Numbered from the stretch's first letter, positions 1 through 5,585 are shown. The stretch is 6,986 nucleotides of DNA from Robiginitomaculum sp. (GCA_026982235.1 JALSHM010000009.1:1-6986); one strand, 5' to 3'. A program made the numbers and translations. Notes: generated by a model not told the origin, from the letters alone.

Positions 1-153
1 AAGAGAGCTGGCTTCACCGCGTCTGGTATAGAGGTCGCGCGCCGATAAAATAGCCGTTTCTGCATCTTGGGCATGAACGCTGCCCGCATGTTTATGGGCA
101 AGCCCATTTTTTGAACGGATAAAAACCTCAAAGAGATGCCAATTATTACTCAT
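1..153 (-). CDS. paaB: Phenylacetyl-CoA 1,2-epoxidase subunit PaaB (N-terminal part)
   Basis: PaaB is the small non-catalytic subunit of the multicomponent phenylacetyl-CoA ring epoxidase (PaaABCDE), a cytoplasmic complex; it is thought to bridge the PaaAC subcomplexes. Fifty-one codons are visible, from ATG at 153; the C-terminal half (the family is about 95 residues) lies beyond the left edge. The translation begins MSNNWHLFEVFIRSKNG and continues with HKHAGS, a DAE block and RDLYTRRGE. This matches the family pattern W-x-L-[FW]-E-V-F-[IV]-R-[SA]-x-x-G-L-x-H-x-H and A-R-D-x-Y-T-R-R-G-E. It follows paaA by 8 bp on the same strand, and an AGGGA ribosome binding site overlaps the paaA stop codon, so the two are almost certainly co-transcribed and translationally coupled. 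The identification is firm despite truncation by the window edge. Confidence 0.93.
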   Translation of the reverse strand, partial: MSNNWHLFEVFIRSKNGLAHKHAGSVHAQDAETAILSARDLYTRRGEASSL

Positions 154-158
154 AAATA

Positions 159-163
159 TCCCT
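159..163 (-). promoter_or_regulatory. Ribosome binding site of paaB, overlapping the paaA stop
   Basis: On the minus strand the junction reads TAGGGATATTTATG. The TAG is the paaA stop, AGGGA is the Shine-Dalgarno, and ATG at 153 starts paaB five bases later. Overlap of stop codon and Shine-Dalgarno favours re-initiation by ribosomes finishing paaA, keeping the two subunits in balance. Confidence 0.6.
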
Positions 164-1160
164 ATGCCGCTTGTTGTTTGGCGCGTTGTTTCTTCTCGTA
201 ACTTTCCGCTGCCGCGCGCACCCAAACACCTTCTTTGGCGGCTGCGCGGCGGGCACGAATACGGTCTTTGCCGCAAATACCGCCGTCTTTAATCACCGCC
301 CAAAACTCATCCCAATTTATATCGCCGTGATCATATGATCCCCGCTCTTCATTCCATTTCAGATCCGGGTCGGGAATGGTCAGGCCAAGAAATTCGGCTT
401 GGGGTACGGTCGCATCGATAAAGCGTTGACGTAGTTCATCATTGGAATGCCGCTTAATATTCCATTTCATATTTTGTGAAGAATGGGTCGAGGCGCTATC
501 GCTCGGGCCGAACATCATTAAAGATGGCCACCAAAACCGATTGAGACTATCTTGGGCGAGCGCTTTTTGCTCTGGGCTGCCTTGCGCCAATACTGTAACG
601 ATTTCATACCCTTGGCGCTGGTGGAAGCTTTCTTCCTTACACACCCGAACCATGGCACGCGCATAGGGGCCGTAGGAACAGCGACATAATGGGATTTGAT
701 TAACAATCGCCGCCCCATCAACCAGCCAGCCAATAGTCCCAATGTCAGCCCAAGTTGGGGTTGGGTAATTAAAAATGGTGGAGTATTTGGCTTTGCCAGA
801 TAGTAAGTCCGCCACCATGTCGTCCCGGGAACGACCAAGAGTTTCTGCGGCAGAATATAGATAAAGTCCGTGCCCCGCTTCGTCTTGAATTTTTGCAAGC
901 AATATCAATTTACGCTTGAGGGTCGGTGCGCGGGTCACCCAATTACCTTCGGGCAGTTGGCCGACAATCTCGCTATGGGCGTGTTGGGAAATTTGCCGGA
1001 TTAAGGTCTGGCGATATTTCTCGGGCATTGCATCTTTGGCTTCAATAGTTTCGCCCTTGTCGATGCGGGCTTGAAAGCTATCCCACAAATGAGCGTCGTC
1101 AAGCGCCTGCTGGTCAGCAGATTTTTTCTCTTTATCAGTACGAAGGTCAGTTGAATACAT
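162..1160 (-). CDS. paaA: Phenylacetyl-CoA 1,2-epoxidase catalytic subunit PaaA
   Basis: PaaA is the diiron oxygenase subunit that inserts one O2-derived oxygen into phenylacetyl-CoA, giving the 1,2-epoxide. It works in the cytoplasm with PaaB, C, D and the reductase PaaE. The ferritin-like iron-binding signatures are present: HSEIVG around residues 62-67, DEAGHGLYLYSAAETLG around 93-109 (the ExxH pair), and KEESFHQRQG around 175-184. Further family blocks include WWPSLMMFGPSD, NDELRQRFIDATVPQ and DLKWNEERG. Length is 332 residues from the start chosen here, close to the roughly 310-330 of the family. An in-frame ATG at 1175 would add five residues (MYYAP). I prefer 1160 because a good -10 hexamer (1167-1172) lies between the two, so the upstream ATG should not be transcribed, and other PaaA proteins begin at about this position. 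No ribosome binding site precedes either ATG, consistent with a leaderless message. All catalytic motifs are intact. Confidence 0.95.
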   Translation of the reverse strand: MYSTDLRTDKEKKSADQQALDDAHLWDSFQARIDKGETIEAKDAMPEKYRQTLIRQISQHAHSEIVGQLPEGNWVTRAPTLKRKLILLAKIQDEAGHGLYLYSAAETLGRSRDDMVADLLSGKAKYSTIFNYPTPTWADIGTIGWLVDGAAIVNQIPLCRCSYGPYARAMVRVCKEESFHQRQGYEIVTVLAQGSPEQKALAQDSLNRFWWPSLMMFGPSDSASTHSSQNMKWNIKRHSNDELRQRFIDATVPQAEFLGLTIPDPDLKWNEERGSYDHGDINWDEFWAVIKDGGICGKDRIRARRAAAKEGVWVRAAAESYEKKQRAKQQAA

Positions 1161-1166
1161 AGGCGC

Positions 1167-1195
1167 ATAATACATATTTTAGACCGTTCGGTCAA
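1167..1195 (-). promoter_or_regulatory. Sigma70-type promoter of paaA-paaB, predicted leaderless
   Basis: On the minus strand TTGACC (1195-1190, 5 of 6 to the -35 consensus) is followed by a 17-base spacer and TATTAT (1172-1167, 5 of 6 to the -10 consensus). Six bases later is the A of ATG at 1160, so the expected +1 falls on the start codon itself. The -35 hexamer lies within the palindromic operator at 1182-1193, the classic geometry for repression by blocking RNA polymerase. The hexamers and spacing are read directly; use of this start site is inferred. Confidence 0.65.
1182..1193. promoter_or_regulatory. Palindromic TetR/PaaR-like operator
   Basis: GACCG-TT-CGGTC is a perfect 5-bp inverted repeat with a 2-bp centre, flanked by T/A-rich bases that partly continue the symmetry. 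The core ACCG-N2-CGGT resembles the operators reported for TetR-family PaaR repressors of phenylacetate genes, whose inducer is phenylacetyl-CoA. It overlaps the paaA -35 box. The regulator gene is not in the window, so assignment to PaaR is inferred from motif and context. Confidence 0.7.
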
Positions 1196-1302
1196 ATATA
1201 ATTTTTGGCAAAATGGGTAACATATATCTGTCAAGAATGTGACTGTGTATAAGTTGTATTTTGCCTTGTGTCGGTTAAACTTCGCTTTACCTTAGGCGCA
1301 TA

Positions 1303-1319
1303 TATAAACGGTATAGAAT
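1303..1319 (+). promoter_or_regulatory. Possible -10 region for the desaturase gene
   Basis: The non-coding stretch between paaA and the desaturase carries two -10-like hexamers on the plus strand, TATAAA (1303-1308) and TAGAAT (1314-1319), each 5 of 6 to consensus, 35-50 bases before the start codon. No convincing -35 box sits at 16-18 bases; the best is TTCGCT (1281-1286, 3 of 6). The position is plausible for a promoter but the evidence is weak. The rest of the interval holds the paaA control region and no small gene that I can see. Confidence 0.3.
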
Positions 1320-1353
1320 CAGTACTTAGTGTCCATAATGAAAGAGCCCCTGC

Positions 1354-2397
1354 ATGCGCCATACAACAGCCGACGATGAAGCCGCCAATACGAACACAGA
1401 CCAAGCCTTAAGCGCCAAAGAATGGATGCGGTTAATGATGGCCTATCGCCAACCAAAAATGCTCCGTAGTATATATGAAATTGCCGTGACGTTTTTACCG
1501 TTTTTGGCCTTGTGTGTGTTGTCGTATTTTGCTCTGAAAATCAGCCTGTTTCTAAGTTTTGGATTGTCATTATTGGCGGCGGGGTTTTTGGTGCGATTGT
1601 TTATTATCCAACACGATTGTTCTCACGGCGCGTTCTTTAAGCAGAAAAAGCTCAATGAATGGGTTGGGCGGGTTATTGGTGTTATCACTATGACACCGTT
1701 TTCTATTTGGAAACGCGCTCATTTGACCCACCACGCCTCGTCGGGAAATTTGGAAAAACGCGGTATTGGTGACATCTATATGTTGACCGTAGCGGAGTAC
1801 AAAGCCAGTTCCCCCAAAACCCGTTTTTTATACCGCCTCTATCGTAACCCGGTGGTGATGTTCCTCATCGGCCCTATTTATGTATTTTTAATCGCCCAGA
1901 GAGTGCCAGATAAATTCATGCGCAAACAGCCTAAATATTGGGTGAGCGCTATGGGAACAAATTTATTTATTGCGGCGCTTATTGGCGGGATTATATATTT
2001 CTTTGGCCTTAAAGCATTCTTGCTGATTTATGTGCCCATGATTATCACCGCCGGGGCGCTGGGTGTGTGGATGTTTTTTGTCCAGCACCAATTTGAAGAT
2101 ACTATCTGGGATAAAGGCGAGGCATGGGGTCGCAATGATGCGGCTATTTTCGGCTCTTCCCATTACGACCTCCCCAAGCCTTTACGCTGGCTCACCGGCA
2201 ATATCGGTATCCACCATGTGCATCATCTCAATTCCCGCATCCCGTTCTACCGCCTCACAGAAGCCCTGCGCGATCACCCAAAACTGATAGGCATAAAACG
2301 CCTAACCTTGGCGCAGAGTTTGAAATGCGTGAAGCTGAAACTCTGGTGCGAAGAAAAACGTAAATTAGTGTCGATTAAAACGGCGATGGCGGTTTAG
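1354..2397 (+). CDS. Membrane fatty-acid desaturase (DesA/omega-6-like)
   Basis: This integral inner-membrane non-haem diiron desaturase introduces a double bond into acyl chains, tuning membrane fluidity. The three histidine boxes are HDCSH (residues 87-91), HLTHH (123-127) and HHVHH (287-291). An additional QHQFEDT (244-250) is typical of the Delta12/omega-6-like bacterial branch. Hydrophobic segments lie around 44-60, 66-85, 164-182, 200-217 and 220-243, with the histidine boxes on the cytoplasmic side by family topology. Length, 347 residues, is normal. ATG at 1354 is preceded by AAAGAG (1341-1346) at a suitable distance; the ATG at 1338 is out of frame. It diverges from paaA and converges on the putative toxin gene with only 19 bp between stops. 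Regiospecificity and substrate cannot be read from sequence, and nothing ties it to phenylacetate breakdown. Confidence 0.9.
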   Translation: MRHTTADDEAANTNTDQALSAKEWMRLMMAYRQPKMLRSIYEIAVTFLPFLALCVLSYFALKISLFLSFGLSLLAAGFLVRLFIIQHDCSHGAFFKQKKLNEWVGRVIGVITMTPFSIWKRAHLTHHASSGNLEKRGIGDIYMLTVAEYKASSPKTRFLYRLYRNPVVMFLIGPIYVFLIAQRVPDKFMRKQPKYWVSAMGTNLFIAALIGGIIYFFGLKAFLLIYVPMIITAGALGVWMFFVQHQFEDTIWDKGEAWGRNDAAIFGSSHYDLPKPLRWLTGNIGIHHVHHLNSRIPFYRLTEALRDHPKLIGIKRLTLAQSLKCVKLKLWCEEKRKLVSIKTAMAV

Positions 2398-2416
2398 AGT
2401 ATTGGTGGTGAAGGGA

Positions 2417-2800
2417 TTATTTCAGGTAATCTGCGATGGCTCGACAAATTCTATTGATGTGCCTTTGTTCCATAATGTCGCTATCCAGAATGTAGTTCCT
2501 AAGATCTGAGATATGTTCATCAGTAAGGCGTCCAACAAATTGGATGTCGTCCCTTTTGAGCTCATCATCTGAGTAACAGACTGTTTCTGTACAACTGATA
2601 TAGCTTTCACACTTAGTCAAAAATGAGTAGTCTGATTTTAGAATTCTGTAATCAGGGCCACCATAGTCTCTGGAGCTGATAAATAAGAATGTATTATCTT
2701 CTTGCCAATCGCCAACACAAATAAATAAATGATACTTGTTTCGATTATTATGGCCTCTAGCCTGATCCGTTGGCCAAAAATAAATATCCCCGAGCTTCAT
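2417..2800 (-). CDS. Putative PemK/MazF-like toxin paired with Panacea antitoxin
   Basis: A 127-residue cytoplasmic protein whose start overlaps the stop of the Panacea gene by ATGA, so it is translationally coupled. The N-terminus MKLGDIYFWP, followed by NKYHLFICVGD, TFLFISSRDYGGPDY and the block CESYISCTETV, has the order expected of an SH3-like PemK/MazF barrel (G-D-[IV] strand, central hydrophobic strands, [DE]-S-Y-[IV] turn). The tail (about 92-127) is predicted helical. I cannot place the catalytic Arg and Ser/Thr of MazF RNases with confidence. This is therefore either a diverged RNase or a related fold with another target. Panacea-domain proteins are known antitoxins paired with very varied toxins, and the context is the main reason for the toxin call. 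No transmembrane segment or signal peptide is seen. Base composition is AT-richer than the paa genes, hinting at horizontal arrival. Confidence 0.6.
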   Translation of the reverse strand: MKLGDIYFWPTDQARGHNNRNKYHLFICVGDWQEDNTFLFISSRDYGGPDYRILKSDYSFLTKCESYISCTETVCYSDDELKRDDIQFVGRLTDEHISDLRNYILDSDIMEQRHINRICRAIADYLK

Positions 2801-3360
2801 CTTACATGGCTGGCAATAGGTAGTTTTTCTTCAATGTAGATGGCTTTACTTTCACCATCTTCCATCATGTCAACATAATTCATAGATGCTCTTTTTTGGC
2901 CTGCTTTTTTATTGATCCACGCATTTTGATAAGCAAAATGTTCATGGGTTTCATCGAAAATTTCTCCAAAAGTCTTGCAAGCGTACTTCGCTATGACTGC
3001 ATCCAGTACTCTGATATCGCTCTTTGAAAAACACTCATAATCAACAGCTCTTAATGGCTCTTTCATGAGAATAAGATTCCCGATTTCCTCCAAACGAATA
3101 GGGAGAGATGTAATTTTTGCCCGCCTTAGCGCATATTGGTTGGATTTTAATAAATCATACGCGTTTGAGCCTACAGGTCCGTTTTCAAGAGCGTAATACG
3201 CATCAAATGTAATTGGACGTGAATACTGTTCAAAATGCTGTTTATCGGCAAAATAAATTATTTTTACAGTTTTATACTGGTCAATGCCAGGGCATTTATG
3301 TGCAATAAATAATAATGTTTCTACAATTTTATCGTATTTTGGTTTAAATTTGCTTGCCAT
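2797..3360 (-). CDS. Panacea-domain (SocA/PanA-like, DUF4065) antitoxin
   Basis: A 187-residue protein containing the Panacea domain. The hallmark runs from about residue 30 to 72: KTVKIIYFADKQHFEQYSRP followed by an ITFDAY-x-ALENGPVGSNAYDLL block, matching the family pattern K-[LV]-x-[KI]-[LI]-[LI]-YFAD-x-x-[HY]-x-x-x-x-x-RPI-[TS]-x-D-x-Y-x-A-x-x-x-GPV. A helical N-terminus (KYDKIVETLLFIAHK) precedes it, and a helical region with KTFGEIFDETHEH (about 129-141) follows. The family includes Caulobacter SocA, an adaptor that delivers toxin SocB to ClpXP, and PanA antitoxins that neutralise diverse toxins. Here the partner is the overlapping downstream gene. ATG at 3360 is chosen over the TTG at 3387 and the ATG at 3384 because family similarity begins near it and a weak GGA lies 8 bases upstream. 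An N-terminal extension of 8 or 9 residues is not excluded. The control region upstream holds a strong palindrome. Confidence 0.85.
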   Translation of the reverse strand: MASKFKPKYDKIVETLLFIAHKCPGIDQYKTVKIIYFADKQHFEQYSRPITFDAYYALENGPVGSNAYDLLKSNQYALRRAKITSLPIRLEEIGNLILMKEPLRAVDYECFSKSDIRVLDAVIAKYACKTFGEIFDETHEHFAYQNAWINKKAGQKRASMNYVDMMEDGESKAIYIEEKLPIASHVR

Positions 3361-3400
3361 TACTTGTGTCCAACATTTAACCATCAAAAAAATCTAGTAA

Positions 3401-3424
3401 CACAATTTAGTTAACTAAATGGTG
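3401..3424. repeat. 24-bp near-perfect palindrome upstream of the antitoxin gene
   Basis: The central 16 bases, ATTTAGTTAACTAAAT (3405-3420), form a perfect palindrome. The symmetry continues with CAC/GTG after a single mismatched pair (3404/3421), so 11 of 12 pairs match over 24 bp. It lies 41-64 bases before the antitoxin ATG and just downstream of the predicted transcription start. It is most simply an autoregulatory operator for the toxin-antitoxin pair; as RNA it could also fold into a short AU-rich stem. Confidence 0.6.
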
Positions 3425-3445
3425 GAAAATATATTAGCCTTTTCC
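3424..3445 (-). repeat. Inverted repeat in the antitoxin leader
   Basis: GGAAAA (3424-3429) and TTTTCC (3440-3445) are exact 6-bp inverted arms separated by 10 A/T-rich bases. In the predicted transcript this would be a stem-loop immediately after the start site, directly abutting the 24-bp palindrome. No U-run follows, so it is not an obvious terminator. Its function is unknown. Confidence 0.4.
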
Positions 3446-3454
3446 TTTTGGGGG

Positions 3455-3483
3455 ATTATAAATTAAACGCCTTCGTTATGCAA
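3455..3483 (-). promoter_or_regulatory. Sigma70-type promoter of the antitoxin-toxin pair
   Basis: On the minus strand TTGCAT (3483-3478, 3 of 6) is followed by a 17-base spacer and a perfect TATAAT (3460-3455). The predicted start near 3448 gives a leader of about 90 bases containing the two inverted repeats. A small inverted repeat GCAAT-AG-ATTGC (3480-3491) overlaps the -35 box. The perfect -10 and spacing make this the best promoter in the region. Confidence 0.55.
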
Positions 3484-3525
3484 TAGATTGCTGATTTTTG
3501 TGTAAATCTGAAATTTTTACCTATA

Positions 3526-5538
3526 CTATTCCGTAAACGCAACCATCGTCAGCAACTCATATCGTGCGCAAATTTCGTCTTTTTGGTTTGTTATTTCTAC
3601 GTCCCAGCCGACTTCGCCGTAATCCTCCGTGCGGCGTTTTTTGCGGCGGACGGTTAGCTGCACTTTAATTTCGTCGCCGTCGTAAACCGGGGTCATGAAG
3701 GCTAGATTGTTGAGGCCGGTATTGGCGAGGACGGGGCCGGGAGCGGGGGAGACAAATAGCCCCGCCGCCCATGATAGCAATAAATAGCCGTGGGCGACCC
3801 GGTCTTCGAAAAACGGATTGGCTTTGGCGGCGTCCGCGTCCATATGGGCGTAGAATGTGTCGCCTGTGGAATTGGCGAACAGCTCTATATCCGCGAGCGT
3901 CACTTTGCGAGATTTGGTTTGCAGTTGGTCGCCGATATGCAGGTCTTTGTAGACGCGTCTGAACGGGTGGGTTTTTACTTTGCGAACTTTTGCCCCCGGT
4001 ATCCACTCGCCCGTAATATTTGCAATCGCGGCAGGGCTACCCTGAATGGCGGTGCGCTGCATATAGTGCATGACACCGCGCACACCGCCCATTTCTTCGC
4101 CGCCGCCCGCCCGGCCCGGCCCGCCGTGAACCAGATTGGGCAGGGGCGAACCATGACCCGTGCTTTCGCCCCCACTGTCCCGGTCACTAATGAGCATACG
4201 CCCGTGAAAAGCACTGGCCCCCATGATTAAGTCACAGGTCAAGTCCGTATCATAACTAAAGACCGACGCCACCAAAGACCCACCACCTTTTTGTAACAAA
4301 GTAATCGCTTCGTCTGTGTCGGCATATCCCATCAAAGTACTCACCGGGCCGAAAGCTTCCACACTATGCACGTCGGTTTTCGAAAGCGGATTATCACAGC
4401 GCATGACAATAGGTTCAAGATACGCGCCGTCGCTGTCCGCAAACCGCTCGACATTGCCGATGACAATAGGGTTTTCTGCACGCAAAATATCCAATTTCAT
4501 CAGCACATCCGCCCGTTGCCCCATGCCAGCCAATGCGCCCATATTTGTGGCTTTATCGCGTGGGTTACCGATAGAGATTTGTGCAAGCCGTTGGCGCAGA
4601 GCTTTTACAGCCGCATCCATAAATTTGTGCGGCACTAGGGCGCGGCGAATGGAAGTGCATTTTTGTCCGGCTTTGACGGAAATTTCACTGGCAATCTCTT
4701 TGATAAACAAATCAAATTCTGGCGTACCGGGCGCGGCGTCCAAGCCGAGCACACACCCGTTCAAACTATCTTGTTCGGCAATGAACCGGGTGGAATTTTC
4801 TATGATATTGGGGCGAGCCCGGAGCATGCCAGCCGTGCTGGCCGAACCCGTAAATGAGATCACATCTTGGCACGTCACATGGTCGAGCAAGTCTCCGGTG
4901 GCGCCGCAGATAAGTTGCACAGCACCCTCTGGCAATATCTCCGATTCGACCATCATCCGCACCATGGCTTCGGTGAGATACGATCCGTCGCTTGCGGGTT
5001 TTATAATGGCCGGCACGCCTGCAATAAAGGCGGGCCCGAATTTCTCCAAAGCCCCCCATATGGGGAAATTATAGGCATTGATATGAATGGCCGCACCTTG
5101 CAAAGGCAGGGCGATATGCTGCCCCATAAATGTCCCACCGCGCGATAGAGGTTCTAATATACCGTCCACATAAACATGACCGTCCGGCATTTCGCGCCGT
5201 GCTTTGCCCGATACGGCGAACAAAGTCATAATCCCGCCCTCAATATCTATCCAGCTATCCGCGCGGGTCGCACCTGTGCTATAGGAGAGTGCGTATAATT
5301 CTTCTTTGCGTTCCATCAAATAACTGGCCAGGGCTTTGAGCATATAAGCGCGGTCATGAAACCCGTATGTGCGCAAATTCGCCCCGCCAATTGTGCGGGC
5401 ATAGGCGAGCATGGCTTCGAAGTTCAGCCCCACAGATGATGTCTTGGCCACGGTTTTTCCCGTTACGGAATCTCGTAAATCTCGGTAGCCAGACGAACCT
5501 GGCTGCCAGTGTCCTTCGGCATAGTTTTCTAGCAACAT
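3526..5538 (-). CDS. paaZ: Bifunctional oxepin-CoA hydrolase / 3-oxo-5,6-dehydrosuberyl-CoA semialdehyde dehydrogenase PaaZ
   Basis: PaaZ opens the ring of oxepin-CoA with its C-terminal MaoC-like hydratase. Its N-terminal NADP-linked aldehyde dehydrogenase then oxidises the resulting semialdehyde to 3-oxo-5,6-didehydrosuberyl-CoA. Residues about 1-510 are the dehydrogenase: NAYNFPIWG and IIKPAS in the cofactor-binding half, FTGSAST (229-235), general base Glu255 in FIAEQDSLN and nucleophile Cys294 in AGQKCTSIRR. HGSPLPNLVHGGPGRAGGGE (462-481) is diagnostic of PaaZ. Residues about 525-670 are the hotdog domain, with the catalytic pair Asp560 and His565 in GDTFYAHMD and RVAHGYLLLSWAAGLF. All four catalytic residues align one position before E256, C295, D561 and H566 of Escherichia coli PaaZ. 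Length 670 is normal and both domains are intact. ATG at 5538 has a good AAGGTG site. It is divergent from paaG across 84 bp. Confidence 0.96.
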   Translation of the reverse strand: MLLENYAEGHWQPGSSGYRDLRDSVTGKTVAKTSSVGLNFEAMLAYARTIGGANLRTYGFHDRAYMLKALASYLMERKEELYALSYSTGATRADSWIDIEGGIMTLFAVSGKARREMPDGHVYVDGILEPLSRGGTFMGQHIALPLQGAAIHINAYNFPIWGALEKFGPAFIAGVPAIIKPASDGSYLTEAMVRMMVESEILPEGAVQLICGATGDLLDHVTCQDVISFTGSASTAGMLRARPNIIENSTRFIAEQDSLNGCVLGLDAAPGTPEFDLFIKEIASEISVKAGQKCTSIRRALVPHKFMDAAVKALRQRLAQISIGNPRDKATNMGALAGMGQRADVLMKLDILRAENPIVIGNVERFADSDGAYLEPIVMRCDNPLSKTDVHSVEAFGPVSTLMGYADTDEAITLLQKGGGSLVASVFSYDTDLTCDLIMGASAFHGRMLISDRDSGGESTGHGSPLPNLVHGGPGRAGGGEEMGGVRGVMHYMQRTAIQGSPAAIANITGEWIPGAKVRKVKTHPFRRVYKDLHIGDQLQTKSRKVTLADIELFANSTGDTFYAHMDADAAKANPFFEDRVAHGYLLLSWAAGLFVSPAPGPVLANTGLNNLAFMTPVYDGDEIKVQLTVRRKKRRTEDYGEVGWDVEITNQKDEICARYELLTMVAFTE

Positions 5539-5542
5539 GACG

Positions 5543-5548
5543 CACCTT
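5543..5548 (-). promoter_or_regulatory. Ribosome binding site of paaZ
   Basis: AAGGTG lies four bases before the ATG at 5538 on the minus strand and fixes that start. It is a 5-of-6 match to AAGGAG. Confidence 0.6.
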
Positions 5549-5556
5549 TTTAATAA

Positions 5557-5572
5557 TTGATTGATTGGTCAA
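5557..5572. promoter_or_regulatory. Second, degenerate PaaR-like operator between paaZ and paaG
   Basis: TTGATTGATTGGTCAA has outer arms TTGA/TCAA in inverted order and matches the paaA operator TAGACCGTTCGGTCAA (1180-1195) at 11 of 16 positions; three of the five mismatches are C/T changes. The right half plus flank, GGTCAAATAT, is identical at both loci (1190-1199 and 5567-5576). It sits in the only space between two divergent paa genes. One half-site is therefore conserved and the other decayed. A role as a lower-affinity site for the same repressor is inferred. Confidence 0.5.
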
Positions 5573-5585
5573 ATATTGGCATAAC
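5557..5585 (+). promoter_or_regulatory. Possible promoter of paaG-paaJ
   Basis: TTGATT (5557-5562, 4 of 6), a 17-base spacer and CATAAC (5580-5585, 4 of 6) would start transcription near 5592, leaving a leader of about 30 bases with GGAG (5613-5616). The -35 would lie in the operator half-site, as at paaA. An alternative is TTGGCA (5576-5581), 16 bases, TATTGT (5598-5603). Neither is strong. I found no good minus-strand promoter for paaZ in the same gap. Confidence 0.3.

Noticed and set aside
518..898. Minus-strand open frame of 126 codons within paaA
   Set aside because: Alternative-frame shadow; the paaA frame has intact family motifs throughout, so there is no frameshift or overlapping gene to explain.
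1273..1291. GGTTAAAC-TTCG-CTTTACC imperfect inverted repeat upstream of the desaturase
   Set aside because: Needs a bulge to pair, arms are short, and it matches no known operator; it could be chance.
3490..3515. Weak GATTT/AAATC stem after the paaZ stop as a terminator
   Set aside because: Only five A/T-dominated pairs and no following U-run.
3790..4230. Plus-strand open frame of 146 codons opposite the C-terminal part of paaZ
   Set aside because: Antisense shadow of the hotdog and dehydrogenase domains; no recognisable domain.
4316..5074. Long open frame on the plus strand opposite paaZ (252 codons)
   Set aside because: It is antisense to a fully conserved paaZ, its translation resembles no family I know and is rich in residues expected from a reverse-frame shadow, and it has no good ribosome site.
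5544..5572. TTGACC at 5572-5567 as the -35 box for paaZ, by analogy with paaA
   Set aside because: At 17 bases the -10 would be AAAGGT, which does not resemble TATAAT; a TATTAA at 5555-5550 is only 11 bases away. The hexamer is kept only as part of the operator.
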